This document shows, one piece after another, positions 17,932 through 27,809 of a stretch of DNA of 64,000 nt. The first letter of the stretch is position 1, and every line of letters starts with the position of its first letter. Position numbers and translations under genes: made by a program. Under the pieces are notes generated by a model. It was not told where the DNA came from, ran no database searches, and saw only the letters and a list, made by a program, of their open reading frames with translations. Source of the stretch: Maribacter vaceletii (GTDB lineage: Bacteria > Bacteroidota > Bacteroidia > Flavobacteriales > Flavobacteriaceae); assembly GCF_003634105.1 (NCBI RefSeq), contig NZ_RBIQ01000009.1:310001-374000 (forward strand). Direction: 5' to 3'.

Positions 17932-20900
17932 TTAAAATTTAAGATTAAGTCCTAATAAATAAGTTCTAGGCACAGGGTAAAAACCATTATCTATACCTGC
18001 ACCAATAGGGTCTCCAGAAGAAGCACTTGGATCATACCCCTTATATTTTGTGAGTGTAAACACATTGTTAGCCGAAACATAAAATCGTAATTTATCTATC
18101 CCTATTTGCTCTAATGTTTTTGTCGATAAGGAATAGCCTAATTGAATATTTTGCAGTCTCACAAACGACCCATCTTCTACATAAAAATTAGAAAAATTGG
18201 TATTGGAAGTTGCTCCTCTTGTAACTCTTGGGTACGTATTTGTAGACCCTTCCCCTGTCCATCTATTTAAAGTATAAATAGACCTATTTACTAGTTGCTG
18301 GTTTCGTTCATAATCTCGTACAATTTCATTACCTATTGAAGCAAAAGCATAGGTACTAAAATCCCATTGTTTATAATTGAAAGAAAAGTTAACACCCATA
18401 GTCGCATCCGGAATTGGACTTCCAATATCTGTTCTATCATCCGTATCAATAACACCATCATTATTAGTGTCAATAAATTTCAAATCTCCAGGAGCAGCAT
18501 TAGTTTGTGTTGCATGCGCGTCTACCTCTGCCTGGTTTTGAAAGATTCCATCTGTCTGCAATCCATAAAAATACCCAAGTGGTTTACCATCTTCCATTCT
18601 AGATGGAGGCTCTTGCCCTACACCAAAAGAACCGCCTGAAATAAAGCCTAGTCCATTATTTACAGAAACTACTTTATTCTCTAAAAAAGTTACATTATAA
18701 TTAATATTGAAAGAGAAATCTTCAGATGGATTACTATGGTAACCTATAGCAAATTCTATTCCTTCATTTTCTACAGTCCCTGCATTTACAACAGGAGATT
18801 GAGAACCTGGAGCGGAAGCCCCTAAAATTCCAGAAACAGAAGGTTGGACCAATAAGTCTTCAGTGCGCTTTTTAAAATAATCCGCAGTAATATCTACTGA
18901 GTTATTAAAAAGTTTAATATCTAAACCAACATCTAAAGTCTTTTGCTCTTCCCATTTTATTTCTGGGTTAGATAATATTCCTACTGCACTACCAAAAGTT
19001 AGAATGTTATTAAATACATAAGTTCCTTCTCCTGATAAAACCGATCTATAGGCATTTGCCTCAATTCTGTCATTACCAACAATACCATAACTACCTCTAA
19101 GTTTTAAGAAAGAGATTAACTTGCTATTCTCTAAAAACTTTTCATCAGAAATAATCCATCCTAGAGAGCCAGAAGGAAAATATCCAAATCTATTGTTTGG
19201 ACCAAAAGCAGTAGAACCATCCCTTCTTATTATACCAGAAAGTAAATATTTTCCTTTATGGTTAAATTGCAATCTTGTAAAATATGATAACAAACGAGCA
19301 TCAAACTTATCCCCCCCATTTCTAAAATTATCTACTACATCGGATGCATTAGAAATATTTGCATTTTGAAAATCATTACCAGCAATATCAAACCCAGATA
19401 AACTTGCCAACTGCCCTCTTGTTCTAAAGACTGACATACCTAGAGTGGCTTTAACATTGTTATTTTCTCCAATATCTTTATTATAATTTAAAAAGGTATC
19501 GAAGGTATAATCTTTATAAATATTTTTTTCTTCCTTTATAGTATTACGATCCACATTAAATACTTTTCCCGACCCATAAAAAACAGTAGGTTTAAAGTCT
19601 TTTATTTTTACTTCGGAATAATTAAATTGATAACTAGACTCTAAAGTAAAATCATTTAAAAAAGAATAGTTAAGGGCTATTTTACCACTAATTTTACTTA
19701 CATCATTCTTGTTATATGTATTTTCTACTTGCGCTAATGGATTTATAACCTCATTACCCAATCCTTCTGAAAGTGTATATGCTCCAGAAACATCTCTTAT
19801 TGCAAATGTTGGAGCATTATTCAATGCATTAAATAAAACGGAACCTAAAGAATTCTCAGATAGAGTTTTTCTATTGGTCCCCATATATATTGCATTTGTA
19901 GTAAGCTTTAAATTGTCTAAAATTTCTGTGTTAAAATTAACTCTAGAAGTAAACCTTCTAAAATTAGCTTTTGGTCCACCAACTATACCATTTTGTGTAA
20001 GTAAGGATGATCCAAAAGAATATGTAGATTTTTCAGTACCTCCACTAACGCTAAGGTTATGATTAACCACAGCTGCTTTTTGAAATACTTGATCTTGCCA
20101 ATCTGTACCTTCACCTAAAACCGAAAGATTTGTATACGGCAATTCGCTACCAGTTGCAGCATAAGCCTCATTTATTAATAAACCATATTCCGTAGCGTTA
20201 AGTACTGGAATTTTTCTTGAAGCCTCCTGAAAACCTCCATAAACATCATAATTAAACTTTAACTCTGTGTTCTTTTTGCCCGTTTTAGTTGTTATTAATA
20301 TAACCCCATTTGCTGCTCTTACCCCATAAATACCTGCGGTGGCATCTTTAAGAATATTCATACTCTCAATATCTCCAGGGTTAACTACACTTAAATCTTC
20401 TATAACATTACCATCTACCAAAATTAAGGGTCTATTATCCCCGTTGGTAGAGATTCCACGTATACGAATATTCGATGCAGCTCCAGGGGAACCAGAATCA
20501 GTTGTAATTTGCACTCCGGCAACTTGCCCTTGTAAAGCTTGATCTATTTGGGTTGGGTTTAAATCCTCAATACTTTCTGACCCTACCACTGTAACTGCAC
20601 CGGTAAGCTCCTTTTTAGTAGAAGTTCCATACCCTACAACAACAACCTCATCTAATACACTAATATCATCTTGCATTATAATTTGGAGAGGAGAATTGTC
20701 TTCAATATAAAGTTCTTTGGTTACAAACCCTAAGTAAGAAAAAATTAAAGTATCGCCACTATTAACCCCAGAAATCTTAAAATTCCCATCAAAATCTGTT
20801 GTGGTTCCATTAATAGTACTTTTTACAATAACATTAACTCCCGGTAAAGGATCTTTTAAAGATGCATCCTTTACATTCCCAGTAATCGTAAAATCTTGAC

Positions 20901-20955
20901 TCCATATAATAGAAGAACTAAACACTAATAAATAAAATAATACTGTATGCTTCAT
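17932..20955 (-). CDS. susC: SusC/RagA-family TonB-dependent oligosaccharide transporter
   Basis: A 1007-residue outer-membrane protein. A signal ending IIWSQ is followed by a carboxypeptidase-regulatory-like domain (FTITGNVKDASLKDPLPGVNV), a TonB-box-like stretch (LDEVVVVGYGT), a plug domain with IRIRGISTNGDNRPLILVDG and NILKDATAGIYGVRAANGV, and a 22-strand barrel ending TYLLGLNLKF. It imports oligosaccharides across the outer membrane using TonB energy. It is the first gene of the operon susC-susD-SGBP-GH16-GH3 and lies 239 bp downstream of the sensor-regulator gene. Confidence 0.97.
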   Translation of the reverse strand: MKHTVLFYLLVFSSSIIWSQDFTITGNVKDASLKDPLPGVNVIVKSTINGTTTDFDGNFKISGVNSGDTLIFSYLGFVTKELYIEDNSPLQIIMQDDISVLDEVVVVGYGTSTKKELTGAVTVVGSESIEDLNPTQIDQALQGQVAGVQITTDSGSPGAASNIRIRGISTNGDNRPLILVDGNVIEDLSVVNPGDIESMNILKDATAGIYGVRAANGVILITTKTGKKNTELKFNYDVYGGFQEASRKIPVLNATEYGLLINEAYAATGSELPYTNLSVLGEGTDWQDQVFQKAAVVNHNLSVSGGTEKSTYSFGSSLLTQNGIVGGPKANFRRFTSRVNFNTEILDNLKLTTNAIYMGTNRKTLSENSLGSVLFNALNNAPTFAIRDVSGAYTLSEGLGNEVINPLAQVENTYNKNDVSKISGKIALNYSFLNDFTLESSYQFNYSEVKIKDFKPTVFYGSGKVFNVDRNTIKEEKNIYKDYTFDTFLNYNKDIGENNNVKATLGMSVFRTRGQLASLSGFDIAGNDFQNANISNASDVVDNFRNGGDKFDARLLSYFTRLQFNHKGKYLLSGIIRRDGSTAFGPNNRFGYFPSGSLGWIISDEKFLENSKLISFLKLRGSYGIVGNDRIEANAYRSVLSGEGTYVFNNILTFGSAVGILSNPEIKWEEQKTLDVGLDIKLFNNSVDITADYFKKRTEDLLVQPSVSGILGASAPGSQSPVVNAGTVENEGIEFAIGYHSNPSEDFSFNINYNVTFLENKVVSVNNGLGFISGGSFGVGQEPPSRMEDGKPLGYFYGLQTDGIFQNQAEVDAHATQTNAAPGDLKFIDTNNDGVIDTDDRTDIGSPIPDATMGVNFSFNYKQWDFSTYAFASIGNEIVRDYERNQQLVNRSIYTLNRWTGEGSTNTYPRVTRGATSNTNFSNFYVEDGSFVRLQNIQLGYSLSTKTLEQIGIDKLRFYVSANNVFTLTKYKGYDPSASSGDPIGAGIDNGFYPVPRTYLLGLNLKF

Positions 20956-21194
20956 TATGTTTCATTTTGTTGTCACAATATATAGCTATAAATTTTTTAT
21001 TAAAAAAAACAGACCACAACAAAAAATATACGAATCATAAATAAATAGGCTTAAAATTATCAAAATAATAACAATAGGCCTAAATAACAGTAATTACGCA
21101 ATATCAAAATATAGAAACGCTGAACTCAAAACCAGCCAACTATAAGCTATTGTATGGGTAATGTTGTGGTGATTATGAGTTTTGTACAGGTTAA

Positions 21195-23993
21195 TTATAA
21201 ACTCAAAATATAATCAGATAGGCTTTTTTCATGCTCTAAACCCATTTTTTTACGTAAACGATATCTTTTTACCTCTACACTGCGGCCAGATATGTTTAAT
21301 AATGGTGCTATTTCCTTAGAAGATAAATTAAGTCTTAAATAAGCGCACAAACGTAAATCATTAGAAGTTAACTCAGGATGAATCTCTTTAATACGCTTAA
21401 GAAAATCTTTATCTGCATTATTAAATGCCTGTTCAAATGTTCTCCAGTCATCCGCATTATTAATATTACGATCAATGGTTTTTATAACCATTTTTATTTG
21501 CTGTGGTGTTTCGGCATTTACGAGTTGTGATTTTAAAACATTTAAGAACTCATTCTTTTTTATTATACTCATTGTAGAACTCGCTAACTCTCTATTTTTA
21601 GATTCAATTTCGTCTTTGAGTTTTTCATTTTTTATTTCTATAATTTTCCGTTTTGTTTTTTGTTCTTTTCTTTTGATTTTTTTTCTATTCTCTTTCAGCA
21701 AAAGCTCTTGCTGATTTTTATAATAAAATTTAGAATACCTATGTACCAGAAACACTACAGCACTAAAAAGCAATAAATATATTGCGTATGCTAGATAAGA
21801 AAAATACCATGGTCTATGTATTACAAAGCTCTTAGATACTGTATTAGTAATTAAACTATTTACTCTTGCTCTAACTCTAAATGTATATTCTCCAAAAGGT
21901 AAATTTTCAAAACTGGCGTCTGCTTTGTTAGACCATGCGCTCCACTCGTTATGTTCATCTGATAATTGGTATTGATAATTTACTTCAGCATACTTATCAT
22001 ATTCTGGAACATTATAAGAAAAAGCAATACTGTTTTCTTTAAACTCTAACTCATTATTAGCATTTAGAGATATTGCCTGCGCAACTAGATTTCCTGGATT
22101 TTTTTTAACCCCAGTTATAGCCACCTTGTATTCATTTTCTTTTAGTTTATTAAGATTTAAAGTAACAAAACCATTAGAAGTACCAATTAGATAGTTATTC
22201 TTAGATAAAGGTGTTATGGACTCAAACCCATAAACCCCCATATTTTTTCGGAAATAACCGGGCACTGGAATTTCAATTACTTCATGCTTATCATTGAGTT
22301 GTGCAGGAGTTAAACTAAGAATACTATTGTTAGAGAAACCCCATAATCGATTATTTTTAGAATCTGAAACTAAAACTCCAAATGGAGGAGCATCCCTCTC
22401 AAAAAAATTATCATTGAGTGCTTTATCCAGTTCAAATTTGTCTTTTGTTTTATTAAAAGAAAACATACCGTCACTGGTGGTATAAATAATTTGCCCATTA
22501 AAACTCGCTAAACTTGCTCCACTACCATAAGGTTCTTGATTGGTAATTTTAACGACCTTCGTAATGTCATCATCTAATTCTAGCACAAATACTCCTTTGT
22601 TTTCATGGTTCACTACCAATTTTGTGTCACTTATCCATTCAAAAAAACGTGAAGCAATATCAAAACCTTCAATTTTATTTCTTAATTCCCATGCATTACC
22701 ATTTCTTTTTAAAACGCTAATTCCTTGATAATTCCCTTGTAATAATAAATCTGGATTATCCTTAAAAGGCTTTATATCCCATGTTCCAGGTATACTCGAA
22801 ATTAATTTTGCCTTTTTATTCTTAATTTGATATGTTCCATTGTTGTGGCCGCAAAACAAATCTCCATTAACCATACGTAAAGCCCAAACTTGTCCTTTAG
22901 TACTTGACATAAATTCAAAATCATTATCCGAATTTTTATGTTTATAAAACACTCCCTGATTTGTTCCTAAGTACAAATAATCATCTTTTACAATGGCTGA
23001 ATACACCTGACCTAGACTACCTATATTATCAATATATTCTTTAAACGGCGAACTAAGATTTACTACAGAAAGTCCATTATCTAATGCTAGCCATAAATTT
23101 TTCTCCTCATCCTCAAAAATAGAAAGAACAGTATTATTGTTTAATCCTTTTTGTTGGTTTATTGCATTCACAAGGTTCCCCTCTCTATCTATATGATATA
23201 TACCGTTTGATATAGTACCAACAACTATACTCTCATCCTGTAATTGTAAACTACTATAAACATTTACTTTTGTTGAAAGTCTATCCAAAGCTGTAGGCCA
23301 TACCTTCAAATTGTCTTCTTCTAAGGAATAAAATATTCCATTTTCCGAAAGAAACATCAATTTATTATCCCTTAGGAAGATGCCTATGATTAAATTTTCT
23401 TTGATTATAGGACTATCTGTAACCAATACAGAGGTACCGTTTTCAATTTTAAAAATACCTAGCCCACTTTTTTGAAAATAAATAGATTCTCCTATTCTAA
23501 ATATTTGGGCTCGCTTAGAAGGGGACTCAATTATATTTAAAGAAAAATCCTTGGTATTGTATATGTAAATTTGCTGAAGGGACTGAAATAAAATCCAGTC
23601 TTTATATTCTGTAATATTCCAAAACTGCTCATCTTCTACTAAAGTAAGATCAGAATTAGAAGATATAGAATTATATTTTAGTATTCCTGTATCCTCTTTC
23701 TCCCAAAACCCAAACTCCATATAACAACCAGTGTAAATACGATTATTAATGGCCTTTACAGAACGTATTACAGATCCATTTGGAGATGCATAGAGTTTCC
23801 AATTAGCCCCATCAAAAGCCAACAAACCACTATTATTGGCTACATAAATATATTTTTCTTTGGATTGTGTTATGGACCAATTTTGATTTGCCCCTCCATA
23901 AGTAACTGCGGAAAAATTCTGAATAGGTGGTAACTCCTGAGAGAAACAGTTACAAGCTAAAAAACAAAGAAGTATAAAAATCTTATTTTTCAA
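21195..23993 (-). CDS. Periplasmic-propeller/YYY sensor with LuxR-like HTH regulator
   Basis: A 932-residue membrane regulator. Signal MKNKIFILLCFLACNCFS precedes ~620 residues of two-component-regulator propeller repeats (for example SIFEDEEKNLWLALDNGLSVVN), a Y_Y_Y domain (~640-735, ending PFGEYTFRVRARV), one membrane helix (FSYLAYAIYLLLFSAVVFLV), a basic coiled coil and a C-terminal HTH (LTSNDLRLCAYLRLNLSSKEIAPLLNI, SVEVKRYRLRKKMGL). Histidine kinase and receiver domains are absent, so it is a one-component relative of hybrid two-component systems. It lies just upstream of susC on the same strand and probably senses the oligosaccharide and controls the locus. Confidence 0.87.
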   Translation of the reverse strand: MKNKIFILLCFLACNCFSQELPPIQNFSAVTYGGANQNWSITQSKEKYIYVANNSGLLAFDGANWKLYASPNGSVIRSVKAINNRIYTGCYMEFGFWEKEDTGILKYNSISSNSDLTLVEDEQFWNITEYKDWILFQSLQQIYIYNTKDFSLNIIESPSKRAQIFRIGESIYFQKSGLGIFKIENGTSVLVTDSPIIKENLIIGIFLRDNKLMFLSENGIFYSLEEDNLKVWPTALDRLSTKVNVYSSLQLQDESIVVGTISNGIYHIDREGNLVNAINQQKGLNNNTVLSIFEDEEKNLWLALDNGLSVVNLSSPFKEYIDNIGSLGQVYSAIVKDDYLYLGTNQGVFYKHKNSDNDFEFMSSTKGQVWALRMVNGDLFCGHNNGTYQIKNKKAKLISSIPGTWDIKPFKDNPDLLLQGNYQGISVLKRNGNAWELRNKIEGFDIASRFFEWISDTKLVVNHENKGVFVLELDDDITKVVKITNQEPYGSGASLASFNGQIIYTTSDGMFSFNKTKDKFELDKALNDNFFERDAPPFGVLVSDSKNNRLWGFSNNSILSLTPAQLNDKHEVIEIPVPGYFRKNMGVYGFESITPLSKNNYLIGTSNGFVTLNLNKLKENEYKVAITGVKKNPGNLVAQAISLNANNELEFKENSIAFSYNVPEYDKYAEVNYQYQLSDEHNEWSAWSNKADASFENLPFGEYTFRVRARVNSLITNTVSKSFVIHRPWYFSYLAYAIYLLLFSAVVFLVHRYSKFYYKNQQELLLKENRKKIKRKEQKTKRKIIEIKNEKLKDEIESKNRELASSTMSIIKKNEFLNVLKSQLVNAETPQQIKMVIKTIDRNINNADDWRTFEQAFNNADKDFLKRIKEIHPELTSNDLRLCAYLRLNLSSKEIAPLLNISGRSVEVKRYRLRKKMGLEHEKSLSDYILSL

Positions 23994-24048
23994 AAAAAGA
24001 ATATTTTCTTAAAAATATAATTTTTAACTGAATAAAAAGAGAAAATAC

Positions 24049-24324
24049 CTATACAATTTCTGCATTTAAACCCGCTTGTAATAACCTAGTACAACGTGGT
24101 TTCAAATCTTTAAACTCACCAGTTTTAACAGTACATTTACCATTATAGTGAACAATTAAAGAGCATTGTTCAGCTTGCTCTGATGTATGATCACAAACAG
24201 CTACTAGCGTATCTATTACATGATCAAAAGTATTAACTTCATCATTAAATAGCACAATCTCATTCTGGTTTGCAGTTTCTTCTTCTAATAATAACTCTTC
24301 CGATATCTCTTCCCTGATGCTCAT
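24049..24324 (-). CDS. clpS: ATP-dependent Clp protease adaptor ClpS
   Basis: A 91-residue ClpS. The core LFNDEVNTFDHVIDTLV matches the N-end-rule substrate-binding region (consensus NDxxxTxxxV), and CTVKTGEFKDLKPRCTRLLQAGLNAEI is the ClpA/ClpC-contacting C-terminal part. It delivers N-degron proteins to the Clp ATPase in the cytoplasm. It follows prmA by 21 bp, a gene pair often seen in Bacteroidota, and ends the tpiA-prmA-clpS stretch. Confidence 0.92.
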   Translation of the reverse strand: MSIREEISEELLLEEETANQNEIVLFNDEVNTFDHVIDTLVAVCDHTSEQAEQCSLIVHYNGKCTVKTGEFKDLKPRCTRLLQAGLNAEIV

Positions 24325-24345
24325 ATTATAAGGGTTTTATATAAA

Positions 24346-25182
24346 CTAAAATACATATTTTGCGGCAACCCAATTATTTTTTTCTAAGTTTTTTTCAAAT
24401 TTTAACGAATACTCTCCGCACTTACTAGTAATCATATCTAAATCTTCTAGATAAAAACCACTTAGAAAAAGGGAAGCCCCAGCGTTTAAACATTTTGCAT
24501 AAATAGGAATATCTGCTACTAATATATTCCTGTTTATGTTGGCAATTATCACATCAAACTTTTTCCCTCTTAAAAGACTTGCATCGCCTTCTAAAACCTT
24601 AATATTAGGGAAACCGTTTCTTTCTACATTCTCTTTGGCATTTAAATAGCACCAATTATCAATATCTATCGCTTCTACAGGTGCAGCTCCTTTCATAGCT
24701 GCTAAAATGGCTAATACGCCTGTTCCACTACCCATATCTAAAACAGATTTTCCTGTAAAATCATTTTCTAAAATATGCTTTAACATCATAAATGTAGTTT
24801 CATGATGCCCTGTACCAAAACTCATCTTGGGTTCTATTACAATATCATAATCTACTTTAGGAGCGTCATGAAAAGGAGCTCTAACCACACAGGCATCACC
24901 AACCTGTATAGGCTTAAAATTCTCTTCCCATGTAGCATTCCAATTTTCTTGCTCTATCTCTTTTACTTTATATTCTATCTTAAAATTCTCGTTCTCTAAT
25001 ATTGCAATACCATCTACTATAGATTCTTGCCAATCTGTTTTTTGAATATATGCTAAAACGCCATTTTCGTTTTCCACAAAACTTTCAAAGCCTATTTCAC
25101 CAAGTTCCGCAATTAAAATATCGGATGTTGGTTGTACAGGAAAAACGGTAAAAGCGTATTCTATATATATGATATTTGCCAT
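24346..25182 (-). CDS. prmA: Ribosomal protein L11 methyltransferase
   Basis: PrmA trimethylates ribosomal protein L11 using S-adenosylmethionine. The 278-residue protein has the N-terminal substrate-binding domain and a class I methyltransferase domain with MSFGTGHHETT, VLDMGSGTGVLAILAAMKGA (SAM motif I), EAIDIDNWC and DVIIANINRNIL (motif IV). It is cytoplasmic. It lies between tpiA (a terminator-like hairpin intervenes) and clpS. Confidence 0.94.
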   Translation of the reverse strand: MANIIYIEYAFTVFPVQPTSDILIAELGEIGFESFVENENGVLAYIQKTDWQESIVDGIAILENENFKIEYKVKEIEQENWNATWEENFKPIQVGDACVVRAPFHDAPKVDYDIVIEPKMSFGTGHHETTFMMLKHILENDFTGKSVLDMGSGTGVLAILAAMKGAAPVEAIDIDNWCYLNAKENVERNGFPNIKVLEGDASLLRGKKFDVIIANINRNILVADIPIYAKCLNAGASLFLSGFYLEDLDMITSKCGEYSLKFEKNLEKNNWVAAKYVF

Positions 25183-25205
25183 ACTTATTTACTTAAGTGT
25201 ATTAA

Positions 25206-25242
25206 AAAAAGCTGCTTAGAAGATAGCTCCTAAACAGCTTTT
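25206..25242 (-). terminator. Probable terminator after tpiA
   Basis: Arms AAAAGCTG.TTAG and CTAA.CAGCTTTT with a short internal loop precede a T tract on the minus strand, directly after the tpiA stop. The hairpin is imperfect, so partial read-through into prmA and clpS is possible. Confidence 0.55.
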
Positions 25243-25259
25243 ACATATTTATTCTAAAA

Positions 25260-26009
25260 CTAAATAGCTTTAATTATATCTACAAAATTATCGGCAACTA
25301 AAGCAGCACCTCCAATTAAACCGCCATCTACATCTGGCTTAGAAAATATCTCTTCTGCGTTAGCTGGTTTTACACTTCCACCATATAAAATAGAAACGTT
25401 ATTTGCTATTTCAGCATTATAGGCTTCTGTTATTGTTTTACGTATAAAAGCATGCATTTCTTGTGCTTGATCCGCAGAAGCTGTTTCTCCTGTACCAATA
25501 GCCCATACTGGCTCATAAGCTAATATAATAGAACTCCACACATTTGCATCTAAAGAGAAAAGAGCATTTTTAATTTGACTTTCTACAACTTTAAAATGGT
25601 TTCCAGATTTTCTATCTGCTAACTCTTCACCAAAACAAAACATTACACGTAAATTCTTAGCTAAGGCTGCTTTTACTTTTTTCTCTAAAATTTCATCTGT
25701 CTCCCCAAAATAAGCTCTTCTTTCTGAGTGTCCTAAAATAACTGTATCTACACCAATATTCACCAACATATCTCCAGAAATTTCTCCTGTGTAGGCACCA
25801 CTTTCTGCAAAATGCATGTTTTGTGCAATAGCATTTATTGTTGAAGACTCTAAACTTTGTACTGCTGCTGCTAAATTTACAAAAGTAGGTGCCACCATAA
25901 CTTCTGCATTAGTATCTGGTAATTTAGCTGCAAGCTCTGTCAACAAAGCCTCTGTTTCTGCTAAATTTTTATTCATTTTCCAATTTCCGGCTACTATTTT
26001 ACTTCTCAT
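25260..26009 (-). CDS. tpiA: Triosephosphate isomerase
   Basis: TpiA interconverts dihydroxyacetone phosphate and glyceraldehyde 3-phosphate in glycolysis. The 249-residue length is standard. All catalytic elements are present: AGNWKMNKN (Lys11), GHSERR (catalytic His about residue 96), AYEPVWAIGTG (catalytic Glu) and the phosphate-binding YGGSVKPANA and GGLIGGAALV. It lies 50 bp downstream of the DoxX-like gene and is followed by a terminator-like hairpin. Confidence 0.97.
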   Translation of the reverse strand: MRSKIVAGNWKMNKNLAETEALLTELAAKLPDTNAEVMVAPTFVNLAAAVQSLESSTINAIAQNMHFAESGAYTGEISGDMLVNIGVDTVILGHSERRAYFGETDEILEKKVKAALAKNLRVMFCFGEELADRKSGNHFKVVESQIKNALFSLDANVWSSIILAYEPVWAIGTGETASADQAQEMHAFIRKTITEAYNAEIANNVSILYGGSVKPANAEEIFSKPDVDGGLIGGAALVADNFVDIIKAI

Positions 26010-26059
26010 CTCTTTATTTTGAAAGTTGTTTAGTTATTCTATATCTATTAAAATTCTTA

Positions 26060-27157
26060 TTAATTAAATTGTAATTCTTCCAAATCGTTATAATGCACTT
26101 TTTGTTTTATGGTTCCTTTTTCTAAAACTAAAACTCCTGGATTAGAACGCACAATTGTTTTTAAAGCAGTTTCATCTGTAAAATAAAATGGAAATTCTAA
26201 ATTGTATGCTTTACTAATTTCATCTGTCTGCTCTGGCCCAGAGGCAGACATTCCAATTACTTTATACCCTTTTTTCTCTGCAGCAACAGACATTTCTTGA
26301 ATTTCTGCATAAAAATCTGTATTTGTTTTTCTTAAATCATAAGCAACTACCATTACCAATTTAGGTTCTTGTAATAATGAATCTGCAAAATCCTCCCCAT
26401 TTTGTTCTATTGTAAAATCGTGTATAGGCGGCTCATACCCTTTTTGAATTTCTGTAGTTTCTACATCTATAAAATCTCCAGCAACAGTTGGGTAATCTCC
26501 TTTGGTATGATGTATTTCCTCTTTCCCATTTACATTAAATTTCCAAGCATAATCAAAAACAGCTTCTGGAGCATCTTTAGGAACCGTCATACCATCTTTA
26601 ATATTTGCTTCAATTTTATAAGGCCTAAAATCTATCACAGGTAAATGATTTAAAACATAGTATCCATAACCAACACATAGTATTAAAGCTATTGCAACTG
26701 CAATTCTATTAGGGTAAGGTCTAAATAATGGTGTTATCAACTTTTTCTTTATAAAAAGGAATACTATTAAAATTAATAAGACAATATCTTTAGAAAAAGA
26801 CTCCCAAGGGGTTAGTTTTATAGCATCTCCAAAACAACCACAATCCGTAACTTTATTAAAATAAGCAGAATAGAAAGTTAAAAAAGTAAAGAAAACAATC
26901 ATTAAAAGAAGGTTCCACATGGTAAACTTTACTCGAAAACCAACTAAGAGCATTACACCCAAAAGAACTTCAAAAATAACTACACCTATAGAAATCCAAA
27001 GAGCATAAGGCTCTAAAAAAGTTAAGTTTAAAACTGCTTCGCTAAAGTATTCTTGCAATTTAAAAGAAAACCCCACGGGGTCATTTAACTTTATAAATCC
27101 GCTAATTATAAAAAGAACCCCAACAAATAGCCTACAAAAACCAACTAAATACTTCAT
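26060..27157 (-). CDS. DoxX-like membrane protein with thioredoxin-like C-terminus (BT_3928 type)
   Basis: A 365-residue inner-membrane protein. The first ~150 residues hold four helices of the DoxX/MauE kind (GFCRLFVGVLFIISGFIKLNDPVGF, VTDCGCFGDAIKLTPWESF with the conserved Cys pair). The rest is a periplasmic region that looks like a degraded thioredoxin/peroxiredoxin fold (LVMVVAYDLRKTN, FPFYFTDETALKTIVRSNPGVLVL) without an obvious CxxC. Such proteins are widespread in Bacteroidota with unknown exact role, perhaps redox or disulfide metabolism. It overlaps neither neighbour: 1 bp after the DUF1599 gene and 50 bp before tpiA. Confidence 0.8.
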   Translation of the reverse strand: MKYLVGFCRLFVGVLFIISGFIKLNDPVGFSFKLQEYFSEAVLNLTFLEPYALWISIGVVIFEVLLGVMLLVGFRVKFTMWNLLLMIVFFTFLTFYSAYFNKVTDCGCFGDAIKLTPWESFSKDIVLLILIVFLFIKKKLITPLFRPYPNRIAVAIALILCVGYGYYVLNHLPVIDFRPYKIEANIKDGMTVPKDAPEAVFDYAWKFNVNGKEEIHHTKGDYPTVAGDFIDVETTEIQKGYEPPIHDFTIEQNGEDFADSLLQEPKLVMVVAYDLRKTNTDFYAEIQEMSVAAEKKGYKVIGMSASGPEQTDEISKAYNLEFPFYFTDETALKTIVRSNPGVLVLEKGTIKQKVHYNDLEELQFN

Positions 27158-27158
27158 A

Positions 27159-27707
27159 TTATTTAGTCTTATTTTCGTTAATATGAATCATAGCAAATAC
27201 TGCATAATTAACCATGTCTTGGTAATTAGCATCTATACCCTCACTAACTATAGTTTTTCCTTTATTATCTTCTATTTGCTTTACACGTAAAAGTTTTTGC
27301 AAAATTAAATCGGTTAAAGAGCTCACACGCATATCTCTCCAAGCTTCTCCATAATCATGATTTTTATTTTCCATCAACGTTTTCGTCTCTGAAGTATGTT
27401 TATCATAAAGAGCAACCGCTTTTTCTAACTGCAAATCGGGTTGTTCTACAACACCAAGTTCTAACTGAATTAATGCCATAATACTATAATTAATAATGCC
27501 AATAAATTCTGAAGTTTCCCCTTCATCTACTTTACGCACCGAGTTTTGTTGTAAACTTCGTATTCTTTGTGCCTTTATAAAAATTTGGTCTGTTAAAGAT
27601 GGAAGCCTAAGAATACGCCATGCGCTGCCGTAATCTTTCATCTTTTTCTGAAATAAATCTCTACAAATTTTTATAACCTCATTATATTGCTCCGAAGTAT
27701 GTTGCAT
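27159..27707 (-). CDS. DUF1599 (nucleotide-modification-associated domain) protein
   Basis: A 182-residue soluble protein made of two similar halves, each with the motif (M)KDYGSAWRILRLPSLTDQIFIKA or HDYGEAWRDMRVSSLTDLILQK, as in DUF1599 proteins of Bacteroidota. The conserved charged and aromatic residues suggest nucleotide or phosphate binding, but no function is established here. It starts the minus-strand run DUF1599, DoxX-like, tpiA, and is divergent from folP. Confidence 0.83.
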   Translation of the reverse strand: MQHTSEQYNEVIKICRDLFQKKMKDYGSAWRILRLPSLTDQIFIKAQRIRSLQQNSVRKVDEGETSEFIGIINYSIMALIQLELGVVEQPDLQLEKAVALYDKHTSETKTLMENKNHDYGEAWRDMRVSSLTDLILQKLLRVKQIEDNKGKTIVSEGIDANYQDMVNYAVFAMIHINENKTK

Positions 27708-27809
27708 GTAAATCTAATTTCCGTAAATTTCGCTTAAAATATTGTAAACGTCAAAGTTCTCGATTTAATCTTTCTTTGTCAAGTAATTACAACGCTATTA
27801 TTTAGTAAA

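Noticed and set aside
19709-20062. Minus-opposite frames inside susC
   Set aside because: They lie wholly inside the conserved TonB-dependent transporter and match no family.
21195-23993. Hybrid two-component histidine kinase
   Set aside because: The sensor part fits, but after the membrane helix there is only a coiled coil and an HTH; no H-box, ATPase or receiver motif is present.
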